From the NCBI GenBank assembly GCA_021824635.1, contig JAKAKD010000073.1, positions 1-64,000 of the forward strand: a stretch of 64,000 nucleotides of DNA. Direction: 5' to 3'. Below, piece after piece: positions 32,133 to 41,741 of this stretch (its first letter is position 1; the number at the start of each line of letters is the position of its first letter). The position numbers were made by a program, and so were the translations under genes. Source of the stretch: Bacteroidota bacterium (GTDB taxonomy: Bacteria > Bacteroidota > Ignavibacteria > Ignavibacteriales > Melioribacteraceae). The notes below the pieces were generated by a model. It was not told the origin of the DNA, ran no database searches, and saw nothing but the letters and a program-made list of their open reading frames with translations.

Positions 32133-34105
32133 AATTGCCAATCCATCTGGATACTTAGTTTGTTATCAACATTCCCTTGAATTTCGGTGTCTCCACTTCC
32201 CAAATATCTTTCGTTCGGTTTGAAAAGTTCTGAATATTTGATTGATAATGTTAATCCGAATGAAGTTTTGTATTGTGTAATAAAATACCAGCGGGTACCT
32301 TCGTCGTATAATGCCGGATTGGTCATTATACCAGTGAGATCATTTTCAAATTCGTAAACGCGGGAATTGTAAGAATCTGTTTTAAAGAAAATAATTCTTG
32401 CTGAAAAATTGAGTTTAGAACTTGGCGAATATCTAACATCTTGAAAAATCAGAAATCCTTTCTCAAATTTTGAATTAGATGAGGGCGTAACGCCAACGAA
32501 ATTTAATCTTGTGCGGAGCTGTAAATATTTTGAGAATTTATAAATTAATTCTCCTCTGATATTTTCAGTTTTCCCCATGACAAGACCGTATTCATTGTAG
32601 ACAATATTTGCTGCTTCACTGCTTTTATTGATGTACCGCAGACGGAATTCAGTATTTGCAATAGGAGAAACTGTGTAATAAATCATAAATTCATTTCCTT
32701 TCGATGCAAACGGCATGTTATTACTTGTTAATGGAAATTTGAATTGGTCGTAATAAAAATAGATGGTTCCAAAATTTGTTTTCAATTTCAATCCGGAATA
32801 AAAACCAACTTCGTTTTGCGTCCCGTCTTTTTCTCCAAAGCCGTTTGTATGCAAACCCCAATAATCAATAGAATAATTACGGTAAGAGAATAGGAGAGTT
32901 AAATTTTTATTTACGGAAAATTCCACATTGTTAATGGTTGCAAAGGATTTAGTATTGTAAGAAGTCTCGCCGCTGAAAGTAAGTTTGTTTGCAATAAAGT
33001 TATAACTTGTTGAAAAGTAGTTGAATCTATTTCCAGATGGATCGAGCAGTGAACCATTTTGAAAATCATTTCCCAAAGTTGAATTATAATAGAGAATACC
33101 GAACGAACCGGCTTCGCCCAGTGTATAGCTCGCTGATATCCCGAATAATTTTTCATTTATAATTCTTTTGTGAGCGATTTCGTTTTCATTACGGTGAAAG
33201 CCGTCCATTCGAATGGAGGTTATTTGATTTGTGAGCGAATCAATAGAGCCGTCCAATTGTCTTGAAGAAAAAAATGAACTTACATTAAATCTATTAATAT
33301 TTATCTGTGCGGCAACGCCTCGGAGAAACATGTTCTCATCAGTACTTAAATAGGGGATTATTAACTTTCCATTTCTGGGAAGAATTCCGACAGTTTCAAT
33401 TCCTTTTCTGATTGAGTATCTGCTCCAGAGCGCGAGACCTTGTCCAAATTCAAATAAAAAATCACCGGCTACAATATTCTTAATTATTCCTATATCCTCG
33501 GCATAAAAATGAAATGTTGTGAAGTCGTTAAATGATTTTTCTCCTGCATCTTTTTCGGTTAGAATACCAAACCGAATATTATGATCTTTGTTTATTATCA
33601 AACGATTATAAATTTTCCAACTTGTGCCATCATATATGCCGTCTTTGTATGCCTGTTCTTCTTGAATCTTTTTTATTCCTCTTGTACGAAAAGAAATATC
33701 AACATTCTCAAATTTTTTTGAGATGGAATCAAAGAAAGTTGATTTATCATTATCCTCAAAACGTATGTAAGGAATAATTTTTTCAATGAGATCGGGACTC
33801 ACTCCATCAATTTCTTTTAGTTGTTTTGCGGAACTGATTTTACCTAATGAATTTCTATAGCGTATTATTGCTGTCGCGGTTTGTCTATCGAGATATGGAA
33901 TTTTCATCAATTCGTTAATTGAGGTTTGGTTTAGAGGAATTTTATTTTGCCGCAAGTATTCTATAAGGTCGTAATACCCGGATTCTTCATTATCAACTGT
34001 GGCATCTTCTAAAACTTCGTCTAAATCTGTTTCAAAAGTCGTGGAATCAACTTGTGAGTAAATCGTAATTGAAAATGAAAAAAATATTAGTAAAACAAAT
34101 TTCAT
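32129..34105 (-). CDS. Outer-membrane barrel protein with helix-hairpin-helix domain
   Basis: A 658-aa exported protein (signal peptide MKFVLLIFFSFSITIYSQ). Residues about 45-115 form a ComEA-like helix-hairpin-helix segment (INELMKIPYLDRQTATAIIRY and SAKQLKEIDGVSPDLIEKII). The remaining 530 residues are strand-rich with aromatic girdles, like an outer-membrane barrel. The pairing of a periplasmic HhH region and a barrel suggests DNA handling at the outer membrane, but that is inferred. It is 2 nt downstream of another barrel gene. Confidence 0.7.
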   Translation of the reverse strand: MKFVLLIFFSFSITIYSQVDSTTFETDLDEVLEDATVDNEESGYYDLIEYLRQNKIPLNQTSINELMKIPYLDRQTATAIIRYRNSLGKISSAKQLKEIDGVSPDLIEKIIPYIRFEDNDKSTFFDSISKKFENVDISFRTRGIKKIQEEQAYKDGIYDGTSWKIYNRLIINKDHNIRFGILTEKDAGEKSFNDFTTFHFYAEDIGIIKNIVAGDFLFEFGQGLALWSRYSIRKGIETVGILPRNGKLIIPYLSTDENMFLRGVAAQININRFNVSSFFSSRQLDGSIDSLTNQITSIRMDGFHRNENEIAHKRIINEKLFGISASYTLGEAGSFGILYYNSTLGNDFQNGSLLDPSGNRFNYFSTSYNFIANKLTFSGETSYNTKSFATINNVEFSVNKNLTLLFSYRNYSIDYWGLHTNGFGEKDGTQNEVGFYSGLKLKTNFGTIYFYYDQFKFPLTSNNMPFASKGNEFMIYYTVSPIANTEFRLRYINKSSEAANIVYNEYGLVMGKTENIRGELIYKFSKYLQLRTRLNFVGVTPSSNSKFEKGFLIFQDVRYSPSSKLNFSARIIFFKTDSYNSRVYEFENDLTGIMTNPALYDEGTRWYFITQYKTSFGLTLSIKYSELFKPNERYLGSGDTEIQGNVDNKLSIQMDWQF

Positions 34106-34107
34106 TT

Positions 34108-34923
34108 TTAGTCTTTAGTAAAACGTAAAATCAAACCGAATTGATGAGTCAATCCAAGATCTGGGTGCGATGAAACTGCATAATCGGCTTGAATAAAATT
34201 ATAAACAATTCCGAAACCGCCGGAGTAAGTATCAGGTTGGTTTGATACACCAATGCGAAGTATTAAAAAATCCATAACTGAATATTCTGTTCCTAACCGA
34301 AGCGAAGGATTGAACCCAATCTCTTTTTGAATTGCCGCATTGAAAGAAAATACATTTGTAAAATGAAGATCTGTTCCTAGCCATATTACTGTTGGAATCT
34401 GATTTGACTCATTACCAATTGTAGAGCGAGTAATATTCTCAATTAAAAAGCCAAAACCGATCAGTTCATTTAATCTGGCAATGGAACCGATATTGAAAAT
34501 CAGAACTCCTTTGCTTCCGTAGTTTTTGATAGAGACATTATGGAAAGTCGAAGTTAATCCAACTGAAAAATTCTTTGATATTTTCCTTCCGAAACCTAGT
34601 GTAATATTAGTCTCTTTATATAAATCGAAACCGTATATACTAAAGCCGGCGCTGAACGAACCGAGTGAGGTTGGTTCACAATAAACTGCTGCCGCATTAG
34701 AAAGTTCAGTTACACCAAAAGGAGCAGGAGAGTAAAACAAACCAACTTCTCTAACTTTTATTAATGATAATCCTGCTGGATTGTTAAAGAGTGTAAAAAC
34801 ATCATTTGAAGAAGACATGTCAGAGCGGGCTATAGCAATTTGTCTCGCGCCAGAACTTATTTGCCCGAAACAATCACTGAATAAGAAGAGTAAAACAAAC
34901 GAAGTTGCTAAAACTCTTTTCAT
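34108..34923 (-). CDS. PorV/UPF0164-like outer-membrane protein
   Basis: A 271-aa protein with a signal peptide (ends FSDCFGQ) and a beta-barrel pattern. The N-terminal part after the signal (GARQIAIARSDMSSSNDVFTL then NNPAGLS) is the signature of the FadL-like/PorV group. It is encoded 2 nt before the HhH-barrel gene and divergent from the DUF4835 gene. No type IX secretion core gene is present in the window, so a secretion role is not shown. Confidence 0.65.
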   Translation of the reverse strand: MKRVLATSFVLLFLFSDCFGQISSGARQIAIARSDMSSSNDVFTLFNNPAGLSLIKVREVGLFYSPAPFGVTELSNAAAVYCEPTSLGSFSAGFSIYGFDLYKETNITLGFGRKISKNFSVGLTSTFHNVSIKNYGSKGVLIFNIGSIARLNELIGFGFLIENITRSTIGNESNQIPTVIWLGTDLHFTNVFSFNAAIQKEIGFNPSLRLGTEYSVMDFLILRIGVSNQPDTYSGGFGIVYNFIQADYAVSSHPDLGLTHQFGLILRFTKD

Positions 34924-35000
34924 ACAACTATAACTTAAATCATTGTTTAATTTTTTCCAAATCTATATCTTGAATTAAGAAAAAACCTGGAGTGAGGATA

Positions 35001-35894
35001 ATGAAAAAAACAGTTCTTTCAATTATCTGTTTATTTGTATTGCCGATGTTTGTTTCTGCTCAGGAACTGGATGCAACAGTTATAGTTAATGTTGAACAAC
35101 TTGAAACTTCGGCGCGGGATCGGTTAGACAATTTTAAAAATCAGGTTCAAGATTATTTGAATAATTCAAAGTTTACAAACAAAGCGTGGGAAGGAGAACG
35201 TATTAAATGCTCTTTCAATGTTTTCTTTAATAATTCTTCCGATGAAACAACCTATAGTACACAATTAGTTGTAGCAAGTCAGCGCCCAATTCATGGTTCT
35301 CAATTAAGCTCTCTTATGATGAGCATAATGGATAACAGCTGGCAGTTCAAATATCAAAAGAATCAAGCAATGTATTTTAACCAAACCGATTTTGACCCGT
35401 TGACAAGTTTACTGGATTTTTACGCTTATCTTATTATTGGTTTAGATGCAGATTCATTTGGACCTTTGGACGGGACAGAGTATTTTCAGAAAGATTTGGA
35501 AATTGCTTTAAAAGGTGCAGGAAGTTCATTTTCTAAAGGATGGCAATTAGAGAGTACAGCTTATAACAGACGTGCTTTGATTGAAAATCTGTTGAATACA
35601 AAGTATCAGCAGTTCCGTCAAGATTATTTTGATTATCACTATAACGGATTGGATTTATTAACGGAAAAAGATCAAAGGCAATTTGCATACAATAATATTC
35701 TTAAATTGATAAACGATTTGGAAAAAATGAAAGATCAAATTGACACTCGTAGTGTCTTGATGAAAGTCTTCTTCGATGCTAAAGCCGGAGAGTTTGTTGA
35801 AGTGCTAAAAGGTTATCCCGATAAATCAGTTTTTGCTATTCTTAAAAAAGTGGATCCTTCTCATATATCCAAGTATGACGAAGCGATGAAATAG
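35001..35894 (+). CDS. DUF4835 (PorD-like) exported protein
   Basis: A 297-aa protein with a signal peptide (MKKTVLSIICLFVLPMFVSAQE) and the family pattern ELDATVIVNVEQLETSAR, FTNKAWEGERIKCSFNVFF, QVVASQRPIHGS-like segment, and LLDFYAYLIIGLDADSFGPLDG. DUF4835 proteins are conserved in Bacteroidota and some are called PorD, with a probable envelope role. The ATG at 35001 has GGAGTGAGG upstream. It starts 77 nt from the divergent PorV-like gene. Confidence 0.8.
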   Translation: MKKTVLSIICLFVLPMFVSAQELDATVIVNVEQLETSARDRLDNFKNQVQDYLNNSKFTNKAWEGERIKCSFNVFFNNSSDETTYSTQLVVASQRPIHGSQLSSLMMSIMDNSWQFKYQKNQAMYFNQTDFDPLTSLLDFYAYLIIGLDADSFGPLDGTEYFQKDLEIALKGAGSSFSKGWQLESTAYNRRALIENLLNTKYQQFRQDYFDYHYNGLDLLTEKDQRQFAYNNILKLINDLEKMKDQIDTRSVLMKVFFDAKAGEFVEVLKGYPDKSVFAILKKVDPSHISKYDEAMK

Positions 35895-35940
35895 CTATTA
35901 GCTTTTAGCTATTAGCATATTGATTGGCTAACAGCTAAAG
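35892..35940. repeat. AGCTATTAGC-type palindromic repeat
   Basis: CTTTTAGCTATTAGC (35902-35916) pairs with GGCTAACAGCTAAAG (35926-35940) at 13 of 15 positions. It starts at the stop of the DUF4835 gene and lies between two convergent genes, where it may also help transcription end. Confidence 0.6.
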
Positions 35941-35948
35941 ACTTGTTA

Positions 35949-37070
35949 CTAAATACTAATTTCATAAACTCTGTACTTTTTATAAATTTCACCGTTCATA
36001 ACTTGAGCGCCGCGATTCATCATTTCATTATCCTCTAAAATCCAACTTGCTTCACCGAGTAGAATACCAAGGTTTGCCGCACGGTTAACTATTTCCCAGT
36101 AGAAAACTGCATCGAGTCCGCGTTTCTGATATTCTGGGATTATTCCTAGAGTCAAAACACGGGACCAAGTTATTTTTTTCTTCTGTGTGAACAGTTTTAA
36201 AAAGCCGAACGGGAAAAGTCTTCCGTTCATGGATTTAAAGATTTGATTGTAATCCAGCATAACAAGTGCAAAGCCGACAAGTTTATTGTCTATTTCTCCA
36301 AACAAAACTAGAGACGGTTCAACAAGCGGCTTCAGATCTTTTGCCATCGTATCAATTTCTTCTTCGGTAAATGGTACAAAACCCCAATTTGGAGCCCAAG
36401 CTTTATTGTAAACAAATTTTACTTTGTCGAGTTCTTTATTGAACTCTTTCATGTTCATTGAATAAACTTTAATTCCGGAACGTTTCTGAGCTATCTCTGC
36501 AACTCTTCTTAATTTTTCCGAACCAACTACTTTAGGATTTTCGAGTTTGTAAGCGTAAAGATCTTTTGCTTTTTTCAGACCATAATTATCACAGAGAGTA
36601 AGATAATATTGAGGATTGTACGTCATTAATAATCGTGGTTCATCGTCAAATCCTTCAAGCAGCATAGCATACTCATCGTTAGATGAAGGATTAGCCGGCC
36701 CACGCATTGCGTTACATCCTTGCTTGATTAGCCAAGCTTTAGCTGTATCAAAGAGTTTATTGGCTACTTTCTGATCATTTATACATTCAAAAAATCCGAA
36801 GAAACCAACGCTGTCGTTGTGGTATTTATTGTGAAGATCATTTTTAATTGCTGCAATTCTACCAACAAGTTCGCCATCTTTTTCGGCAAGATACATCTCC
36901 ATTTCTGCGTGTTTGAAAAATGGATTTTTTTTACGGTCTAATATCTTTTTCTTATCATAGATTAACGGCGGAACCCAATACGGATCGTTTGCATAAATTT
37001 TCCAAGCGAATTTGATGAAAGTATCAATATCTTTTTTCGATTGAACGATTTTTATTTTTACTTCCGACAT
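35949..37070 (-). CDS. GNAT-family N-acyltransferase, candidate bacterial ceramide synthase
   Basis: A 373-aa YghO-like GNAT protein (FIKFAWKIYANDPYWVPPL, MYLAEKDGELVGRIAAI, MRGPANPSSNDEYAMLLEGF, LGIIPEYQKRGLDAVFYWE). In Caulobacter a protein of this type acts as bacterial ceramide synthase, N-acylating 3-oxosphinganine. The neighbouring serine palmitoyltransferase and epimerase-type reductase support this reading. It is downstream of spt in the same direction, but a strong hairpin with T-tract lies between them, so expression may differ. Confidence 0.75.
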   Translation of the reverse strand: MSEVKIKIVQSKKDIDTFIKFAWKIYANDPYWVPPLIYDKKKILDRKKNPFFKHAEMEMYLAEKDGELVGRIAAIKNDLHNKYHNDSVGFFGFFECINDQKVANKLFDTAKAWLIKQGCNAMRGPANPSSNDEYAMLLEGFDDEPRLLMTYNPQYYLTLCDNYGLKKAKDLYAYKLENPKVVGSEKLRRVAEIAQKRSGIKVYSMNMKEFNKELDKVKFVYNKAWAPNWGFVPFTEEEIDTMAKDLKPLVEPSLVLFGEIDNKLVGFALVMLDYNQIFKSMNGRLFPFGFLKLFTQKKKITWSRVLTLGIIPEYQKRGLDAVFYWEIVNRAANLGILLGEASWILEDNEMMNRGAQVMNGEIYKKYRVYEISI

Positions 37071-37088
37071 ATTATCTCCGCACGTCTA

Positions 37089-37118
37089 TAAAAAAAGCAT
37101 ACTCGCATAAAGTATGCT
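37089..37118 (-). terminator. Terminator between spt and the GNAT gene
   Basis: On the minus strand AGCATACT and AGTATGCT (plus-strand arms 37096-37103 and 37111-37118) form a perfect 8-bp stem followed by seven T. It should reduce read-through from spt into the candidate ceramide synthase gene. Confidence 0.8.
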
Positions 37119-37139
37119 TTTGAAATTAATAGTGACTGA

Positions 37140-38333
37140 TTAAATCAAGCCGATTTCTTTCCCGACAGTTTTAAAAGCATTAATAATGAAATCGAGATGT
37201 TCATCTTCGTGGCTTGACATATAGCTTGTTCTCATCATTTGTCTTCCTTGCGGAACGCCAGGCGAAATGAAAACGTTCACAAATACTCCAGCATCATAAA
37301 GTTTACGCCACATTGCAAAAGCCAACTCATCATTACCAACAATAACTGGAACTATTGCGGTTCTTCCGTCAATTATTGTAAAACCGGCAGCGGCTAACTC
37401 CGTACGCATTTTGTTTGCGTTCTTAATAAGTTTTTCAACGCGCCATGGTTCCTCTTCTAGAATATTTAATGCAGCAAGAGCAGCGGCAACCGAAGCCGGG
37501 GTAGGGGAAGCGCTGAATATCAAAGCTGATGAATGATGTTTTAAATAATTTATAACTCTTTCTTCACCGGCAACAAAACCGCCAAGCGATGCAAAAGTTT
37601 TGCTGAAAGTTCCCATTGTAAGATCAACTTCTTTTTCCAAATTGAATTCGCTGGCAGTTCCTCTTCCGCCTTTTCCAATTACTCCAACAGAATGTGCATC
37701 ATCAATTAGAGTGCGCGCGTTATATTTTTTTGCAAGTTCAACCAATTTTGGAAGATCAACTATTTCACCGCCGGTACTGAAAACGCCATCGCTCACAATC
37801 AATTTAGGAGAATCAATAGGAAGTTTGCTTAATACTCTTTCCAAATCCGCCATGTCGTTATGTTTATATCTTTCAAGGTTTGCTGTTAAACCTTTTGCCA
37901 TTACTTGACCTGCTACTATACAAGCATGATTGTCTTTATCCGAAACAACATATTCGCCTTTTCCTTGAACAAGTGTTGGAATAATACCTTGAGCAGTTTG
38001 GTAACCGGTACTGTATAACAGAACTGCTTCGGTACCAAAAAATTTTGCAAGTCTGCTTTCAAGTTCTATGTGTAGATCCAATGTCCCGGTTAAATAACGT
38101 GAACCAGAGCAACCTGTTCCATATTTTTTTATAGCATTCAATGATGCTTCTTTAACTTTGGGGTGAGCAGTCAGTCCAAGATAGTTATTAGAGCCAGCCA
38201 TCACTACTTTTTTACCTTCAATCTGAACAACAGGACCTTCATTTGCTTCGATTGCGCGAAAGTAAGGATATAATCCTAAAGCTTTAATATCGTCTGCGCG
38301 TGTAAAGTCATGACATTTCTTAAATAAGTCCAA
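37140..38333 (-). CDS. spt: Serine palmitoyltransferase-like alpha-oxoamine synthase
   Basis: A 397-aa PLP enzyme of the alpha-oxoamine synthase family. His136 (NHACIV) stacks on PLP, DDAHSVG (211-217) contacts the ring, and Lys245 in [13 protein letters not shown] forms the Schiff base. The family also includes 2-amino-3-ketobutyrate CoA ligase and 8-amino-7-oxononanoate synthase. The sphingolipid neighbours favour serine palmitoyltransferase, which joins serine and acyl-CoA to 3-oxosphinganine in the cytoplasm. Threonine dehydrogenase and biotin genes are not nearby. Confidence 0.85.
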   Translation of the reverse strand: MDLFKKCHDFTRADDIKALGLYPYFRAIEANEGPVVQIEGKKVVMAGSNNYLGLTAHPKVKEASLNAIKKYGTGCSGSRYLTGTLDLHIELESRLAKFFGTEAVLLYSTGYQTAQGIIPTLVQGKGEYVVSDKDNHACIVAGQVMAKGLTANLERYKHNDMADLERVLSKLPIDSPKLIVSDGVFSTGGEIVDLPKLVELAKKYNARTLIDDAHSVGVIGKGGRGTASEFNLEKEVDLTMGTFSKTFASLGGFVAGEERVINYLKHHSSALIFSASPTPASVAAALAALNILEEEPWRVEKLIKNANKMRTELAAAGFTIIDGRTAIVPVIVGNDELAFAMWRKLYDAGVFVNVFISPGVPQGRQMMRTSYMSSHEDEHLDFIINAFKTVGKEIGLI

Positions 38334-38452
38334 AATACCTCCGGATTATTTTTCTATAATGAAATTTTCTATTTTTGGTTAGAATGAAATTGGATTAATT
38401 GAATTTCGGTTGGCAATATAAAGAAAATAAATTATTAATTAATAGAATGGTT

Positions 38453-39439
38453 ATGAAAAAAATCTCAGTTGTAACCGGAGCTTCCGGTTTTGTAGGAAGT
38501 CATGTTGTTGATAAACTTCTTGCTGAAGGTCATGAAGTTAGATGTATTCTTCGTTCGTCAAGTTCAAAACGCTGGCTCGAAAATAAACCGGTTGAAATTT
38601 TTGAGTGCGGCTTGTTCGATAAAGAATCTCTTAAAAGTATTTTAAAAGACGCTGATTATCTTTTCCATATTGCCGGTGTTGTAAAAGCGAAAGATGAAAA
38701 AGATTACTTCAAAGGTAACGTTGAAACTACTCGTGTACTGCTTGATGTTTTGTGTGAAGTAAATCCTAATATTCAAAAAGTTGTGGTTGTCAGCAGCCAA
38801 ACAGCATGCGGTCCTTCGCTTGATGGAAAACCGGTTAATGAAGAAACTCCCGAACATCCGATTACACGCTATGGGAAAAGTAAATTAGCCCAAGAACAAC
38901 TCGCTAAGAAATATATGGATAAGCTTCGGATCACAATTATTCGCCCACCTGCTGTATTCGGAGAGCGAGATACTGAGGTTTATCTTTTCTTTAAGACATA
39001 CAAACAAGGTCTGATGGGATTAATTGGTCTCGATAGAAAAGAATTGAGTCTGGTTCATGTTGAGGATTTGGTTCAAGGCATATACCTAGCGGCAATTTCT
39101 GAAAAAGCAATTGGACAAACTTATTTTATTGGCACCGAACAGTATTACGACTGGCAACAGATAGGCGAGGTTAGTCATCGTGCAATTGGTAAAAAAGCAT
39201 TCACTATAAAGATCCCTCATTTTACGGTATACACAATTGCATCGGCAGCACAGTTTTTTGCTATGTTCAGTTCGAAAGCGGCTACGTTCAATTTGGAGAA
39301 AGCAAGGGATTTTGTTCAGAAAGCATGGACTTGCGATGTTTCTAAAGCAGTGCGCGATTTAGGATATCATCAAACTGTTTCATTAGAAGATGGCATTAAA
39401 CGAACTGTAGATTGGTACCGCGCAATGAAATGGCTGTGA
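38453..39439 (+). CDS. NAD-dependent epimerase/dehydratase, candidate ceramide reductase
   Basis: A 328-aa extended short-chain dehydrogenase: Rossmann motif TGASGFVGSHVVDKL at the start, and the YGKSK active-site Tyr/Lys preceded by a Ser-rich strand (VVVSSQTACG). In Caulobacter an enzyme of this kind (CerR) reduces 3-oxoceramide. It is divergent from spt with a gap of about 120 nt, so a shared control region is possible. ATG at 38453 is chosen because residues before it do not fit the family. The 3' end overlaps the convergent DUF123 gene by 70 nt. Confidence 0.75.
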   Translation: MKKISVVTGASGFVGSHVVDKLLAEGHEVRCILRSSSSKRWLENKPVEIFECGLFDKESLKSILKDADYLFHIAGVVKAKDEKDYFKGNVETTRVLLDVLCEVNPNIQKVVVVSSQTACGPSLDGKPVNEETPEHPITRYGKSKLAQEQLAKKYMDKLRITIIRPPAVFGERDTEVYLFFKTYKQGLMGLIGLDRKELSLVHVEDLVQGIYLAAISEKAIGQTYFIGTEQYYDWQQIGEVSHRAIGKKAFTIKIPHFTVYTIASAAQFFAMFSSKAATFNLEKARDFVQKAWTCDVSKAVRDLGYHQTVSLEDGIKRTVDWYRAMKWL

Positions 39440-39834
39440 GTCATTCGCTGTTTGCAATATAATAGATGAGACAAACAACGCTTGCAGTCTGTATTGCCAA
39501 ATCCTTTGGCTGCAATCTTTAATCTAAAATTCTCAGTCAATTCTTTTATAAGAGCGCACTCAAAATTTTTATTCGCTCCTTCAAAAAGAAAGATTGCTTT
39601 TATTTTGTTGGTGGGAATAGAGGTGACATGATCAATATGCCAGTGAACGTTTTTAGATTCTTGCTGATGACGCTCGACTCTTTGTTCTAAGTTTTTTTGT
39701 GCGCTGCCAGAATAGTAATAATAACCCGGTTGAAAAATTTTCTCTTTGAAAGCGTCAATCTCAACTTTGAACTGTTCGGAAGCGAAAATTTCCAGAAGAT
39801 AAACACCGGAATTAATGTCAGTTATTTTTAGCAC
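39370..39834 (-). CDS. DUF123/Uri-type GIY-YIG endonuclease-like protein
   Basis: A 154-aa protein of the DUF123 (COG1833) group. It has GVYLLEIF, GYYYYSGSAQKNLEQRVERHQ (GIY-YIG-like core with the catalytic Arg), VHWHIDHVTSI, and CALIKELTENF. Function is unknown, nuclease activity being predicted. The last 20 or so residues extend past the usual family end and overlap the convergent epimerase gene. It overlaps the upstream cytochrome-like gene by 17 nt. Confidence 0.85.
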   Translation of the reverse strand: MLKITDINSGVYLLEIFASEQFKVEIDAFKEKIFQPGYYYYSGSAQKNLEQRVERHQQESKNVHWHIDHVTSIPTNKIKAIFLFEGANKNFECALIKELTENFRLKIAAKGFGNTDCKRCLSHLLYCKQRMTHSHFIARYQSTVRLMPSSNETV

Positions 39835-40228
39835 CTTCTTTTACCCAGGTTTTTATTCCATCTATTTGATTCTTTGTAAGCGCCGGATAACCAATTGGGG
39901 GCATTGGGTTTGTTGTCAATCCCGATGTAGTTAATACAAGTAAACTGTTCTGCGGAAATCCCGGTGCTACTACTAAGTAGCTAGCAGTTGTGTTGGAATA
40001 TGAAGTCAAACTTAAATTGCTGGCTTGTGTTTGGTCATCATGACATCCGGATCTTGCGCATTTAGCTGTGAATACCGGTTGAATATGCTGAGAGTAGCTA
40101 ACATTTTGTGCCGGAATAATGACGCTGTCAATATTAGTTATGTTGGATGTATCATCGCATGCCGAAATAAAAAAAGCTGCGGCAAAAGCGGCAATAAAAA
40201 GAAAGTTTATTGGAAGTTTGTATTTCAT
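39818..40228 (-). CDS. Cytochrome c-like lipoprotein with CX4CH motif
   Basis: A 136-aa protein with a lipoprotein signal (AAFFISACDD), then SQHIQPVFTAKCARSGCHD. The heme-type motif has four residues between the Cys (CARSGCH), as in planctomycete-type cytochrome c domains, not the usual two. The C-terminal ITTNPMPP-like segment (LTTNPMPPIGYPALTKNQID) supplies the candidate Met ligand and matches cytochrome c. Likely periplasmic electron carrier or sensor. The next 263 bp (40229-40491) hold no gene. Confidence 0.75.
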   Translation of the reverse strand: MKYKLPINFLFIAAFAAAFFISACDDTSNITNIDSVIIPAQNVSYSQHIQPVFTAKCARSGCHDDQTQASNLSLTSYSNTTASYLVVAPGFPQNSLLVLTTSGLTTNPMPPIGYPALTKNQIDGIKTWVKEGAKNN

Positions 40229-40491
40229 CTTTATCTTATTTTTATTTATTTCAAAGATATTTCTGTTCGAAGTCTAATCCAATTCATTTATTCTTCATCA
40301 GAAATTATTGATTATCTTACTAAAGAAAAAGCTTGATGTTCCAGCAAAAAATTTTATTGTGAAATTCTTTTTTGATCTTTGTGAGCAGATTAAAGAAAAA
40401 ATGAATTAGTGATAGTGTTAATAATTGACAAAACGGTTTCGTATAGTTAGTTTTGCTTCAGAAAATTTGTTTCAAAAATTCCCATAAATAT

Positions 40492-40893
<402 letters not shown>

Positions 40894-40894
<1 letters not shown>

Positions 40895-40993
40895 GAGGCT
40901 GTCTCAAAAGTAACTTTTACCGATAAAAAATTTTGATTTTAAAACGAAATCAAATCCAACTCATTCAATTTTGGCACTTTTGAGACAGCTTCT
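40894..40993. terminator. Long inverted repeat, bidirectional terminator or MITE-like
   Basis: AGAGGCTGTCTCAAAAGT (40894-40911) pairs with ACTTTTGAGACAGCTTCT (40976-40993) with one mismatch; spacer 64 nt. T- and A-rich ends follow on both sides. It separates the tRNA-Ala unit from the convergent XRE gene and could end transcription both ways. The long perfect arms also resemble a small non-autonomous insertion. Confidence 0.55.
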
Positions 40994-41021
40994 TTTATTA
41001 TTGCTCACTGGAACATAATTA

Positions 41022-41567
41022 CTAATGCCCGCTCTCCACTTTTTTTGTTAGTTCTGCAATTTGAGAAAAACTGCTCTGTAACTTCCGCAATTCGGTTTCA
41101 AGCTTGTAAATCTTATAGGATTCAACAGATTCTTTACCGCCGAGAAGCCAGTTAACATCACAGCCGAGCCGAAGTAATTTTGCTAAAATTCTTGTTCCTG
41201 GCTCTCGTTTACCGCTTATATACTGCTGCAACTGCTGAGGAGAAATTGCCATTGCATCTGCTAGCTTTTTGAGAGTACCATATTTTTTTTTAGCAAAGAA
41301 GCGCATACGCTCTCCAACACCCATCTGTAATTTTTCTTCACTAAATAAATCTAAATTTTCCGGAATAGATTCTTCAAATAAATTTAATTCAAACTGGTAT
41401 TCATCTATTACTTTTTTTATCTGATGATAAAGGTCATCGTCAAATAGCGGACTTTCATTTAAGAGGTAAGCTAGAGTTTGAGTTTTCATATCCAACTTTT
41501 CGGATACTAAACTCAGTTTTATACCAAGAGTATGTAGTAGATATTTTATTTCTTCCTGCTTTGTCAC
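41022..41567 (-). CDS. XRE-family transcriptional regulator
   Basis: A 181-aa protein with an N-terminal HTH-like segment (residues 1-50), a linker, and a clear XRE helix-turn-helix (about 83-145: GTLKKLADAMAISPQQLQQYISGKREPGTRILAKLLRLGCDVNWLLGG, read in parts). The C-terminal 30 residues are a coiled coil suited to dimerisation. It is divergent from the MATE pump gene, and a 16-bp palindrome lies between them, so it may control itself and the pump. Confidence 0.85.
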   Translation of the reverse strand: MTKQEEIKYLLHTLGIKLSLVSEKLDMKTQTLAYLLNESPLFDDDLYHQIKKVIDEYQFELNLFEESIPENLDLFSEEKLQMGVGERMRFFAKKKYGTLKKLADAMAISPQQLQQYISGKREPGTRILAKLLRLGCDVNWLLGGKESVESYKIYKLETELRKLQSSFSQIAELTKKVESGH

Positions 41568-41612
41568 TATTAATAATTCCCTCTATTGTAAAGCAGTTAC
41601 CTATTGCAAAAT

Positions 41613-41628
41613 AGTAAACATGTTTACT
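41613..41628. promoter_or_regulatory. Candidate operator palindrome
   Basis: AGTAAACATGTTTACT is a perfect 16-bp palindrome in the 174-bp gap between the divergent XRE regulator and MATE genes. A partly related TAGTAAAC/GTTACCTA pattern lies just upstream. Likely binding site of the XRE dimer, by position and symmetry. Confidence 0.5.
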
Positions 41629-41741
41629 CAAGGCAAGTTTAATCTAAAAGGGGACTTCCGGTAAAAAATAGCACTATAATTCTAAATGAAAATTGTTACT
41701 AGAGTTTTGTAGTAGATAATATTTCAATATCTTTGCCGCGT

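Noticed and set aside
32129-35894. Type IX secretion locus
   Set aside because: PorV-like and DUF4835 proteins alone do not make the system; no core channel or motor genes are in the window.
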